Shown: positions 9,992 to 18,790 of the stretch, in pieces
Numbering within the stretch: position 1 is the stretch's first letter
How the letters are laid out: every line of letters begins with the position of its first letter
NCBI GenBank assembly: GCA_914767715.1
Contig: CAJZBW010000001.1
Coordinates: forward strand, 1-36,228
Source: Membranipora membranacea
Taxonomy: Eukaryota; Bryozoa; Gymnolaemata; Cheilostomatida; Membraniporidae
Direction: 5' to 3'
Length of the DNA stretch: 36,228 nt
Notes under the pieces: model-generated
Database searches by the model: none
Told to the model about the DNA's origin: nothing
Seen by the model: only the letters and a program-made list of their open reading frames with translations
Translations under genes and position numbers: made by a program

Positions 9992-10790
9992 ATGCACTCT
10001 TCCTTCCAGAACACTGGCTACAACCATGCCCTCCAGACCCAGATTCTCGGCCCTAGTGGTCTTAAAGTATTCGCAGGTGAAGATCTAAGTACTTTTTCTG
10101 CTATATAGCGAGTGGTGATCGAAAAAGAGTTCAGCAAATCCAATCAGATATCTGGTGGCGTCAACAGCAATAGTAGAAATAAAGACGTAATAAAATGAAG
10201 CAAACTGAGAAAGAAATATTTGATGAACAAACCATGCAAATCAATGAATATCGAAACCAACTTGAAGAATAAAAAGCTAAGAGATTAAAAGATATGGAAG
10301 TAGCAACAAAGTTAGCCAATCTTCATCAGATGGAATAAAAAATGAATAAAGAAACTCTTGATAAAGAACTTGCTACAAAGTAAAAAATTGGGCATATTGA
10401 CTATCTTACAGGACACGATTTCTATGTCGAAAACACAGTACAGATTTAATAATGCAGGGAACCTGTCAGTCCATGTTAGGCAGGAATAGGGTGTTGCCCT
10501 ATCATTGGAAAGGAATGAACGAGGACCAGAGGGCGCAAATCCTAGATTAACAGGAAAAACAAAGATGCGAGAAGAAAATGCAAAAAGATTTGGAAGCTGA
10601 GGAAGATCGCCTGTTTGCCCAACAGATGGAGGCCCAACGAAAGGCTATCGTTGTTCAAGACAAGGGAAAGAACAAGGGGATCCAATAGATGAGAAAAGGT
10701 ATGGACGAGTATAACAAACTGAAGGCTCAGGAGATGAAGAAGAAAGCATTCAATGCCTACAATCACACCCAAACCTACAAGAACTAGTGA
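9992..10790 (+). CDS. RIB43A-family ciliary microtubule protein, short form
   Basis: 252 residues from three exons (9992-10088, 10109-10437, 10458-10790) with 20-nt introns GTACTTTTTCTGCTATATAG and GTACAGATTTAATAATGCAG. RIB43A proteins line the inside of the doublet microtubule in cilia. Both signature boxes are present: VFAGEDLTSGDRKRVQQ near residue 27 and RVLPYHWKGMNEDQRAQIL near residue 150, joined and followed by charged coiled coil (EEKERRNKMKQTEKEIFDEQ). The splice choices are fixed by these boxes. Human RIBC1/2 are about 380 residues, with about 130 residues before the GEDL box; here only about 27 precede it, so the N-terminal coiled coil is absent or lies in an exon that I could not place in the 65 bp after the previous gene. 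Confidence 0.85.
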
Positions 10791-10836
10791 TCTTCGGCAT
10801 ACTTATATAATTGATTAATCAGTTAGTAGCATAATT

Positions 10837-11778
10837 TCATTTAAGTTTGGCTTAACATTCTTTTATCTCAGCTTCGTTTAATTTTAGTATTTTGCATAAA
10901 ATGCCAAAAGCCATTTTTGTGGCATCTTTGGGTCCATTGATAAGTTTGATGACCATTTGTTTGGTAAACTATTCATTAGTCTTTTATTCATTGTGTTTTG
11001 CTTTGCTTTTGGTGATGCTTTCGATGTTTCTTTCGTATTTATCGCGGCTATATCAATTAGATTATTACATTTCTGTCAATTCCTTCTTCAAGGCATCAAC
11101 TAAATATCTCAAAAATTACTTTCATTGTTTAGAGTTTTTGATTTTAGTCTTTCTTCTTCGATTTGCTTTAGCATATGGGTTTCTTTCTTTACATATTGTA
11201 TCCGTTGTTCTCGACGTTTAATCAGAGATTGTTGATTATTTTTGACGACGAGAGTTAGCATCTTTGTTACGAGTTATAAATCGGATATTTCTGCGAATTT
11301 CTCCATACTATCCATGAATTCTTTGCATTTTTAAATTTCACAGAGTTCTTCAACTGTATCGTTACTTTCTCTATCCTTGGAAGGAGCGAGGAAAAATATT
11401 TTATTTGTGATTGTGTAGATGCTGGCTGTCTTTCTGATGAGTTAGTCATAATTTTTTGAAGCGAATTATCGACCTTTTTGATGTTTTTCGACCAACTGGT
11501 TACTCTCCTCCAGCGATTTTTGGTACCTCAGCTGTCGCTCCTCATACTGACGGATAATATTTTCAGAGTCGTTCTACAACATCTTAATCTCTACATCCCA
11601 AATCCCCTACTTTTGTCGTACAGGCGCCGGAGCTCCTCAACCTCACGTTCCTGCGTCACCCCACTAGTACCTTCAGGATTAGCTGACCCTTGTATTCCTC
11701 GATCTTGGCCTTCGCCTGGGTTAGCAGTGACCTCAGGTCGCCAATCTTCTTATCCTTCTCCTAAAGCGTCTGAGACAT
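10837..11778 (-). CDS. coiled-coil protein with GRIP-like C-terminus (golgin-like)
   Basis: 286 residues from five exons. Introns (plus coordinates) are 11651-11670, 11591-11610 and 11100-11119 of 20 nt and 11048-11068 of 21 nt; each follows GTA...AG and restores the frame. The protein is coiled coil from the start (TLEEKDKKIGDLRSLL) to about residue 235. The last 45 residues (EEFTKQMVIKLINGPK, then a run of short helices ending in LNEAEIKECEAKL) resemble a GRIP domain, which binds Arl GTPases at the trans-Golgi; the usual helix-1 Tyr is Phe here, so the call is tentative. Without the last two introns the frame meets TGA before the GRIP-like part. A broken copy of its 5' part lies at 13764-13890. 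Tail to tail with the RIB43A gene, 46 bp apart. Confidence 0.7.
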
Positions 11779-11825
11779 TTATAATATCAGAATTGAAGAT
11801 AAAAGGTAAACATCACAAGTTTTGG

Positions 11826-12536
11826 TCATTCTTCCAGCAAGGTTTCAAATGAGAGCAGTTTCTTTAGACCATCTAAGTGTCTCCCAATGCATGTTGAGTC
11901 GATCCTCTTGGAAGTCAAGCAATGGATGAGTCCTGTTTCGTTCATAAAATGCCATAGCAATATTCTGAAGATCTTTTGGAAGTCTTTGCAGTTCTTCTGA
12001 CTCATAATTTTCCTGATTTAAATTGGTTTGATGTAGTTCTTAAAATTGATTTTGAATTTTCCTAGCCATTGGTAAAAGTTTTCGTTTGATTGTTCGATCT
12101 TGAATTTTTAAATCAGAGAACTAATGGACTTGTCGTAGTGATGAACTTCCAGTATATTTTTAAAGAAGATTCTGAGCAAGTTTGAAACAACATTTCTATT
12201 CTTTTTTTGAGAAGTTGGTAGTCTCCTCTTATTTTTTGGGGTGTACTCTCTTTTCTCTTCTTCTGAAAGTACTTTTTATTCTTTCTTTATCTATTTTTTT
12301 AAAACAACACCAATTTACTTTGCTGAAGGATCAGACGATCCTAATTCTTCTCCAATGCTATTGTTTTGCTGGAAAAAGTCTGCTTTGTTGTTCATATTGA
12401 AGACGTTGTTTGTATCATACTTTTCGCAATTATCATGAGGAAAAGCCATGAAATTATAAGGAGAGTTATAGAATGGGGTAGGAAGATAGGTGAGGGGATA
12501 ATATCCGTTGTATGTGAAGTAATTAATGTTCTGCAT
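11826..12536 (-). CDS. uncharacterised protein, copy 1 of a duplicated pair
   Basis: 236 codons without introns, ATG at 12534-12536, TGA at 11826-11828. I do not recognise the family. The N-terminus is Tyr/Asn/Pro-rich (NGYYPLTYLPTPFYNSPYN), a lysine/glutamate-rich linker follows, and the C-terminal 130 residues form a helical domain containing NRNVVSNLLRIFFKN, FKIEQSNENFYQW, KNYIKPIEI, DFQKIFRILLWHFMN and HCLTSKRI. This domain is well conserved in the paralogue at 13952-14641, including at in-frame TAA/TAG sites. From memory it recalls a poorly named ciliate-expanded helical domain in Oxytricha/Paramecium proteins, which is inference. It starts 47 bp upstream of the golgin-like gene on the same strand. 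Confidence 0.75.
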
Positions 12537-12557
12537 TCAGAATAAGTTTCTTGATGA

Positions 12558-12571
12558 GAAATAATTATAAA
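12558..12571 (-). promoter_or_regulatory. conserved 14-mer upstream of duplicated gene, copy 1
   Basis: GAAATAATTATAAA on the plus strand, 22 bases from the initiator ATG. The identical 14-mer occurs at 14663-14676, also 22 bases from the start of the paralogue, while the sequence around it has diverged. A TATA-like promoter element is the simplest reading; short AT-rich identity may also be leftover similarity of the duplication. Confidence 0.35.
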
Positions 12572-13204
12572 CTAACAATATTAACTGCGCACATAAACTT
12601 GCTAAAACATTGAATAAACAAAATAGTGAATTAATTTTGACTGCCGCCACATTATTTTTGACATCCGTAGCCAATTTTTCATTTGATTTGGTTTGCGGAT
12701 CAAGTTCACCTTAATTTTATTTTTGAATGTTTGAAACACCTAAAAAGCTTGAAATCAAGTTTGAGTATACATTTTAAAAACCATCAAGACATCATTTTAA
12801 AGCAACCATTCTAAGAGCGTACGTCTATTTCAGCTCTGTTTCTTCTGTCAAACTCCTAAATGATGAAATAAATGAAATTTCTTTTCCAAACTTTTTCTTC
12901 GTCTGTTCAATTTCTATCTAAAAGGCTCTGAATAAAATTATCAATCGCTTGCAATAAATGAAGCTGTTTCGTAAGGCCTTACTACTCAAAAAAACCTTCT
13001 ATTTTATATAACTGATGTTAAACTCAGACCTAAGGTAATTTTTTGGGAAAAAGTCAACTCTCTTAAGGCTAAATTATATTCTGGGGGATTTTTTGTGAAT
13101 ATTTTCGAATAAAGGGTTTTAATATAATTGTAATTAATCTATAGTGCTCATATAACATTCATAAACCTGTCCTAAATATAGTTCACAACAATATTAAAAA
13201 ATAA
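12572..13204. other. AT-rich spacer with no supported gene
   Basis: About 630 bases between the duplicated unknown gene and the membrane protein gene. Plus and minus frames are broken by TGA. Fragments on the minus strand at 12800-12990 read protein-like in two frames (for example TKKKFGKEIS, RSLTEETELK), which could be a decayed gene or a very short ORF with unrecognised introns. No RNA gene was seen. Confidence 0.4.
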
Positions 13205-13961
13205 ATGGTTTATCAAAGAAGCAATATGCTCGAATTAAACTGTTTTAATTAGAAAAAAATCAAGTTTGGGAAGATAAGAATACTGAACCCAAAGAATATC
13301 TCTGTGTATTGGAGGGTTTCTGCTATCGGGATCATTTCTATGGCGACCCATTTCCTTGTAGTCCACGTCTAATTTTCCTCAGAAGGCTGGACCTATGGCC
13401 CATCCTTTTGTTGATATTTATTGTTTGTATTGGTGCTCAAGTGTACAGTTCTTGGACATTCATGTTAACTGTAAGTACAGATCTTTCGTGGCTCTCTGCT
13501 CTGCAGCAGCTGATTTCTTACTTTTCCTGATATCCCCCCCAACCTTTGGAATTATCATTGATACTTTTGGTCTTGCTTCGCATAAAATTTACAACTGGGC
13601 TGCTGCTCATACACCTTTCAACGACGTACTCTTTGAATTTATCAGGCTCTCGACTGCCTATCTAATCAAGATTGTCTTTTGGTAAAATCGCATCTTATTT
13701 CGTTGTTAGTCTTAGAATAAAGATCCCCTTCTGAACATATTGATCACTCGGAAATCAAAAACATATTCTCCTCAGACTACGGTGAATATTTTCAGAGTCA
13801 CTCTCCAACATCTTAACATCAATATCCCAGAGCCCCTATTTTTCTCGTACATGCATCAAAGTTGCTCGGCCTCATGTTCCTGCTTCAGCATTTATAATAT
13901 CAGAATTGATGATAAGAAGAGGATAAGAGATAAACATCACACATTAAGCTGTCAATTCTGA
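13205..13961 (+). CDS. multipass membrane protein of unknown family, odd C-terminus
   Basis: Two exons (13205-13357, 13383-13961) joined by a 25-nt GTA...CAG intron at 13358-13382 give 243 residues. The junction joins YWRVSAIGIISMATHFL to KAGPMAHPFVDIYCLYW, removing a TGA that the unspliced frame meets. Hydrophobic helices cover roughly residues 33-50, 80-110 and 135-150, with a His/Tyr/Cys-rich motif HPFVDIYCLYWCSS between. I cannot name the family. In standard code the protein would end at 13685 after LIKIVFW. In this code TAA is Glu, and the next in-frame TGA is 13959-13961, so the last about 90 residues run antisense through the golgin remnant and overlap the 3' end of the downstream minus gene by 10 bp. 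Either this tail is recent read-out of the duplication or a further intron supplies an earlier stop. Confidence 0.55.
13764..13890 (-). pseudogene. remnant of the golgin-like gene (5' part only)
   Basis: Minus-strand similarity to 11534-11660 inside the golgin-like gene (shared ATATTTTCAGAGTC, CAACATCTTAA, and CCTCA[CT]GTTCCTGC). It carries an in-frame TGA (plus 13855-13857). The donor of the second intron has changed from GT to AT and its acceptor from TAG to TTG. The segment equal to 11661-11775, which holds most of intron 1 and the first exon with the start codon, is missing. Everything 3' of this fragment, including the GRIP-like end, is absent. It cannot encode a working protein and now lies antisense inside the membrane-protein frame. 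Confidence 0.75.
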
Positions 13962-14641
13962 AGCAAGAATAGGTTTTTCAACCCCTCTAAGTGTTTTTTG
14001 ATGCAGGTTGAGTTGATTCTCTTCGAAGTCAAGCAGTGGGTTCGGCCCAAATCGTTCATAAAATGTTTTAATAGGGTTCTAAAAATCTTTTGGAAGTCTT
14101 AGCATCCCTTTTAAGAAAGGATTTTAGTGATTTAAGTAGGTTTGATGTAGTTTTTAAAATTGACTTTGAACTTTTTTACCCACTGGTAAAAATCCTAATT
14201 TGAACGTTCGATCTTGAATTTGTGAATAATTGAACTTAGCAGGTTGTCATAGTGAGCCATCTCCATTAGATTTTTAAAGAAGATCCTGAGCAAGTTGGAG
14301 GCAACATTTCTATTTTAGTTCTGAGCAGTAGGTGATTTCCTCTTTGCTATGATGGTATTCTCCCTTTTCTCAACAACAAAAGGTGCCATTTATTCTCTTC
14401 TGCTATTTTTCTGAGACAAAACCATAGTCTAATCCTTTGGCATAGAACTAGACTATTCTGTTCTTTCTCCAGTGTTGTGATTCTGTTGGATAAAGTTCAT
14501 CTTTTCCTCCATGTTGAAGGGGTTGTAGGTTTCATTTATTTGAGGGAATACGTAAGAATTATAGGGAGGGTTAAAAACTGGGGCAGGAAGGAAGTTATAT
14601 GGATAGTATCCGTTGTAGTTGTAGCAATTCATGTTCCACAT
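13952..14641 (-). CDS. uncharacterised protein, copy 2 of the duplicated pair
   Basis: 229 codons without introns, ATG at 14639-14641, TGA at 13952-13954. It aligns along its length with the protein at 11826-12536: N-terminal NYNGYYPYNFLPAPVF, then a diverged linker, then the shared helical domain (NRNVASNLLRIFFKN, FKIERSNEDFYQW, NFKNYIKP, DFQKIFRTLLKHFMN, HCLTSKRINSTC). The many in-frame TAA/TAG codons lie mostly at sites that are Glu or polar in copy 1 (for example SN-E-DFYQW against SNENFYQW), with no frameshift, so it looks functional. Function unknown. Its stop overlaps the end of the plus-strand membrane-protein frame. Confidence 0.75.
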
Positions 14642-14662
14642 TGAGTTTATGTTTATTCAGAA

Positions 14663-14676
14663 GAAATAATTATAAA
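14663..14676 (-). promoter_or_regulatory. conserved 14-mer upstream of duplicated gene, copy 2
   Basis: GAAATAATTATAAA on the plus strand, 22 bases upstream of the ATG of the minus-strand gene; identical in sequence and spacing to 12558-12571. Candidate TATA-like promoter element. Confidence 0.35.
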
Positions 14677-15572
14677 GTAAAATGTTAAACATGAGAAAAT
14701 AAGCTTTCCCAGTTTCAAATTATATTACTTTTCACCTGCCTTTTTGCTTTAATGAGAGAAAATTAAAGATTATGGTCTGTTTACTTTTGATCTGAGGAGT
14801 GTATTCATCTCAGTTGATTTTGAATATTTGTCGATGGAAAAGCTTGAATTTTAAGTTAGTTTATTTTATCGGTAAAATAGTCAGGCTTAGTCAAAAAGGG
14901 GCAGATCCTAAGACTTATTGTCACTTCAGGCTATCTTTCTGATCAGAATCATCGTTTTTATCATCAACATCTTCTTTACTATTTACAGATATTACTGCCA
15001 ACAATGATGATCTATCAAAAAGCTTTAAAAGGAATGATTTTTCATCAAACATTTCAGAATAAACCTTTCTTATATAAACTGAGCTTTAAACAAACGACAT
15101 TTTCTTTACTGAATATAAACTTAAGAAGTTTCTCAAACATGAATCATTTTTTTAGGATTGAAAATGAGTACTGAATGGTAAATAGCAGTTTAAAAAATAT
15201 TTGATAAAATTGTAGGAAAGAGAGTATGAACAATATGAGCTCTAATAATAAACTTAGATTTATATAATAAAGCAAAAAATATTCTCAAGCAAACAATTTA
15301 AATAAAAATTACTGATAGTCATTAAGTTAGTAAGTAAAGATCTAAAAGTAGGAAATAAAAAGATCAAAATTATGGCTTCTGCTTAGGTTATTCAAAAAAT
15401 TTTGTATTTGGTAGAAATTACCCTTTTCTAGAGACAGGACATCACCAATGAAGGCTAGTTTTGATGGATAAAACCTTCTTTGTTATTTCTGTTCTTACAC
15501 AGTAATAAAATGTTCTTTTTGGAAAGAGTATAGATGCTTTCACAAATAGAATAAACAAAATCAGAACTTCTT
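14677..15572. other. long AT-rich intergenic region
   Basis: About 900 bases, the longest stretch without a convincing gene. It is AT-rich with many short poly-A/T tracts. The first about 200 bases still show weak similarity to the flank of duplication copy 1. The only reading frame of note is the short minus ORF at 14921-15100. No RNA gene or repeat array was recognised. Confidence 0.4.
14921..15100 (-). CDS. possible small hypothetical protein
   Basis: 59 codons on minus, ATG 15098-15100 to TGA 14921-14923, one internal TAA read as Glu. The composition is plausible for protein (MFDEKSFLLKLFDRSSLLAV, then a strongly acidic tail rich in Asp and Lys), but AT-rich DNA with only TGA as stop easily stays open by chance, and the frame is also open upstream without an ATG. 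No family recognised. Confidence 0.22.
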
Positions 15573-16835
15573 TCAATATCCCACAATGTTCCGACCTGCT
15601 AAACCAATAGCTGCACTACCATAGGACAAGTATGTTGGGTTTATCCTTCGATGCTGTTCCCTGGTTTGCCTAGCTTGGTTTCTCTGGTCGTATATCGGAC
15701 TCTCAATGCCTCTATGGGATGAGGACTATCTATGCTCTTGGTGGGCCATTTCAAGTGTTGGGTGACTAGGGGCCAGTTTTATTTTATTTTGAGGGTTTAT
15801 ATGCCCAGAATAGTTTCTGTAGCTGCTCATTTCCTTGCCTTATCTGGTTTAGAAATTTCTGGGAATACTTTCCCTGTAGTCAGGGTAGGCCTCCCTTGCA
15901 GGTACCTACTGTGAGTATTGATGCTCTTGAGCTGGAATATTTCTGTTAGGATGCAGATACGGGTCCTCCTGCTGGTAGGTTTAGGGTATGATTCTTTTCT
16001 CTGCTTCAAAATCCCTCATCTATTCGCGGTGGTGATTTTGTTGTTTCTCGGCGGGGGGTAGGCTATAGTAGTCCCTTTCCTCACTTCCTCGACTTTTTTC
16101 TCTGCTCTGTTGCAACTGACCTTCCAGTTCCCTGATCTCCCTTTCCGTTTTCTAGAGCTAACTTTGGTACTGTTGATATTGTCTTTCATGGAAGTGTTGC
16201 TCTTGTGGTGGTTAGTAGTAACGCTGCTGAACTGGCTCAGCTTCATATCGGGGAGGCTGATATTCTTGATAATTTACTTTCTCCTTCACTTCTTCCTTCT
16301 TGGCTGGGGGTGGAGATGGATGCTGTTCGGTTTCTTAAGTCCTTAGTTTCATCACTTTCTGGTGGTAGTTGGGTTACCTCTGCCTCGTCATCTTGGACAG
16401 GGCTTATAGTCTCTTCTTATCATCCTCTTTCTATTGAAATTGGCGCATCTTTTCTCTTCCTTCTTCCTCCTTGGCTGCCCTTTCCCTCTCGATGAGATAT
16501 TCTTTAGCCTTCATCCTATTTTTGACTGCCTTGCTAATCAAGGTATTGGTATTAGCTCCTTCAATATCTTCGATACTAAGATTCCGAAAATACTGTTTAT
16601 CTCTGGAGATGGAATTGTTATTATCAGGATCCATCAAGTGTTAGTTGCCAATTGTGGAATAGTACCCTGCTCTTTGGAAATGTTTCTTATTGGAGGAATC
16701 AAAATGTTAATTTCCTTGAGGAATTTCTACCATATAGTTCGAGATCTTCCTATTTTTATGTGCGATATCAGGTAGATAACCTTGTTGGTAGTATGGGTTG
16801 GCTCGATAGTAGCTGGACCCGTTTAGTTAAGTCAT
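15573..16835 (-). CDS. disordered protein with DIEGA motif, member 1 of divergent pair
   Basis: 420 codons, no intron, ATG 16833-16835, TGA 15573-15575. The start was chosen because homology to the neighbouring gene begins at residue 9 (YYRANPYYQQGYLPD). Around residue 90 it has KQYFRNLSIEDIEGANTNT and KAVKNRMKAKEYL, followed by a charged helix (REREAAKEEE-like) and 250 residues of low-complexity Gln/Glu/Tyr/Arg/Pro sequence, then a C-terminal NPTYLSYGSAAIGLAG. No catalytic or membrane segment is seen. A [ST]xDIEGA box combined with a C-terminal NPxY-like box is something I recall from several protist flagellar/cytoskeletal proteins, but that is inference. It shares a 135-bp promoter region with its paralogue. 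Confidence 0.7.
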
Positions 16836-16970
16836 TAATAAAATATTAATTGTCTTGTAGGTTACATAATGCTATCTCTAATTCAACAAATTAACAGGAA
16901 AAGTTGTTATTTAGATATTTGGTAGTTTTGAAGAAGATTTTACTATTGGTTAACTGTAATAATAAAATTA
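16836..16970. promoter_or_regulatory. bidirectional promoter region of paralogue pair
   Basis: 135 AT-rich bases between two divergent start codons. Both genes must be controlled from here. I see TATA-like tracts (AATATTAATT, AATAATAAAATTAATG) but cannot assign elements. Confidence 0.4.
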
Positions 16971-17966
16971 ATGAACTATAATTAGACCCACTTCTACCAT
17001 GCCAGTCCTTTCTACAAGCAGGATTTCCTTCCTGATCGAGCCTGGTATAACCGAGAAGCAAGATCTTTCCCTTCGGAGATACCATCTGGGAAAGATTTTC
17101 TTCCTCATAGTGGTCGTAAACACTACGATCAAAAATTCAATCATTCTGAAATCGAGCAAGATGGTGTCCTAACAAGCCCTGAAAAATTCCCTTTTGAAAA
17201 CAGACTTGCATTGGAAAAAACTTATATGCGTAGTTTGAATACAATTGACATTGAAGGAGCTTCCAGCAATACTCGAGTCAACCAGTCGATAAAAAATAAA
17301 TTTAAGGCAAGGGATCAACTCTGTCGTAAGCATAACTAATCTGTTGATAGTAGTTGGAATAAAGAAGAAGAAAAGAAGAGAGAAGCCACAATCCAGTACT
17401 ATCATATCAGGAGATTAGGTTAATCAAAGAAAAATCTTAAAGTTAATCCTGAAAATGGAAGCATGATATCAAATCAACCCAACCAATCACCTAAACTTTC
17501 ACCTTCACCTTCACCCTCTCTCAAGCAAGATATAAGTGGTGAGTATAAAAAGTTTATCATGCATAACAGCAACAACAAATTTCATAAAGATGTGCCCATT
17601 GTCAAAGAGCAACCCCATGTTCTCAACCACTATAGTGAAAAGGATACATACCGTTCAGTTAACCCTAGTCCCCAACCCAGAGAAATGAGGCAATCATCTT
17701 AACCTAGACAGTATCAAGAGCATCCTTACCCTGCAAAGGAGCAAAACTTCTAAAGTCAAAGATAGCTACCGTCTAAACCCGCTATGGAATCTCGCTACCA
17801 AAATGAGTTCGGCAGTGAAAAGATCAAGAGAAGCTAGTAGTACCAAAGGATCCTTCAACACGAAGAGGTAAACCGACGCATGCTCAAAAACCCCATTGAC
17901 TTCCGCAAGAACAACCCAACTAACCTTTCCCTTTCGTTTGCCGGCCAGTCGATTGTTTCCAGCTGA
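16971..17966 (+). CDS. disordered protein with DIEGA motif, member 2 of divergent pair
   Basis: 331 codons without introns, ATG 16971, TGA 17964-17966. It is collinear with the divergent neighbour: N-terminal FYHASPFYKQDFLPD, then KTYMRSLNTIDIEGASSNT and SIKNKFKARDQL near residues 90-120, a charged helix (WNKEEEKKREATIQYY), a Ser/Pro/Gln-rich middle (SPKLSPSPSPSLKQ), and a C-terminal NPTNLSLSFAGQSIV that matches the end of the partner. No known enzymatic domain. Head-to-head arrangement suggests an inverted duplication, now well diverged. The stop lies 29 bp from the stop of the next, convergent gene. Confidence 0.7.
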
Positions 17967-17995
17967 TAAATTTTATTATTTTAGCATTCAAAATA

Positions 17996-18790
17996 TCATC
18001 TATTGTTAAAGTTGCTCTTGATCACCTCCAACAGAGCATTCCATTCGATATCCTTCTCTGCACTGAACATTCCAGCCAGCTCAATTCTTACTTCTTCTAC
18101 CAAATTTGAGCTTTGTTTCAGAGAGTCCCATTCTTTTACCACATCTTTGACCCACTTCCAGCTACGTTTGAGTTTCTTTGTGTACTTGAACTCACTTTTT
18201 AGTTCGAACAGATAGCATTCGGCCATTTGCATGAAGTGAAAGATGAAATTAGCTGATTTTTTGAGTTCTCGTGTGACTTCTTGTTAATTTTTATCTCCTA
18301 CAGACCGCTAGCGACGGGTGGCATACTGAGAACTGGTCCTAGACTCCCTCCTTTCGCTATATTTGTTCCCAAAACCTTTCTCGCTCCTATTTTTTACAAT
18401 TTTAGAATTCCTTCCAAACTGTTGATCCTCTCTGCTGACTGAATTTCTTTTAGATTATTGTGTTTTCAGCATGAGCATGTGCTTCATATCTGCAATTTGT
18501 TAGGTATATTCTCGGAATTCTACGTTTTGGAGATACTCGATCTTTTCTTGGGCGAGGATCAATTCATTTTTGCATTGGTCATAGGCGACAGTCAACTCTT
18601 ATTGGAAGTGTTTCATCTGCTGGATGAAAGTTTATTTGTTTTTGAGGCGTTCTTCGAGGATCATGTTTTTTTCCTTCTCACGCTTGAGGTCGAACTATAG
18701 GAGTAGTTCGTAGTCTTGGGTGGAGGGGTCGGCTGCGACCCTGGGAGGTAGCTCGGGGGTGCCATCCTGATAATTTCTCCTGAGGATCAT
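17996..18790 (-). CDS. coiled-coil protein of unknown function
   Basis: 264 codons, ATG 18788-18790, TGA 17996-17998, no intron needed. After a short Pro-rich start (DGTPELPPRVAADPS) residues 30-110 form a charged coiled coil (EKEKNMILEERLKNK, MKHFQEELTVAYDQ). Residues 115-175 are Ser/Arg-rich and basic. The last 85 residues are helical with many aromatics (FIFHFMQMAECYLFEL, RSWKWVKDVVKEW), probably a compact helical domain. No family recognised. The frame is closed by a TGA a short way upstream of the ATG, which supports this start. Confidence 0.65.

Larger units (their letters stand above)
11534..12770 (-). repeat. segmental duplication, copy 1 (golgin 5' part + unknown gene + upstream flank)
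   Basis: Matches copy 2 at 13764-14870 in the same orientation. Homologous parts are the 5' half of the golgin-like gene, the stretch with ATTTATAATATCAGAATTGA just upstream of it, the whole unknown gene and some 200 bases of its upstream flank (shared AAAAGCTTGAA, GAAATAATTATAAA). Copy 1 keeps the intact golgin. Confidence 0.75.
13764..14870 (-). repeat. segmental duplication, copy 2 (golgin remnant + unknown gene + upstream flank)
   Basis: Second copy of the unit at 11534-12770, same orientation, with the membrane-protein gene between the copies. Coding similarity is high in the helical domain of the unknown gene and low in its linker, so the duplication is not recent. The golgin part has decayed here. 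Confidence 0.75.

Noticed and set aside
10892-11221. Hydrophobic plus-strand ORF resembling a membrane protein
   Set aside because: It is the antisense of the Lys/Glu/Asn-rich golgin-like coding region, which gives Leu/Phe/Ser-rich shadows.
12800-12990. Possible decayed minus-strand gene
   Set aside because: Two short protein-like frames broken by TGA, no start codon and no match to any other gene here; left as part of the spacer description.
13464-13506. Alternative introns (17 or 32 nt) joining the plus ORF that starts near 13309 to the membrane-protein frame
   Set aside because: That frame lacks an ATG, while the 25-nt intron at 13358-13382 gives an ATG-initiated continuous protein with a coherent hydrophobic pattern.
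16110-16775. Plus-strand ORFs with transmembrane-like Leu/Phe runs
   Set aside because: Antisense shadows of the minus-strand DIEGA-motif gene, which is open over its whole length and has a paralogue.
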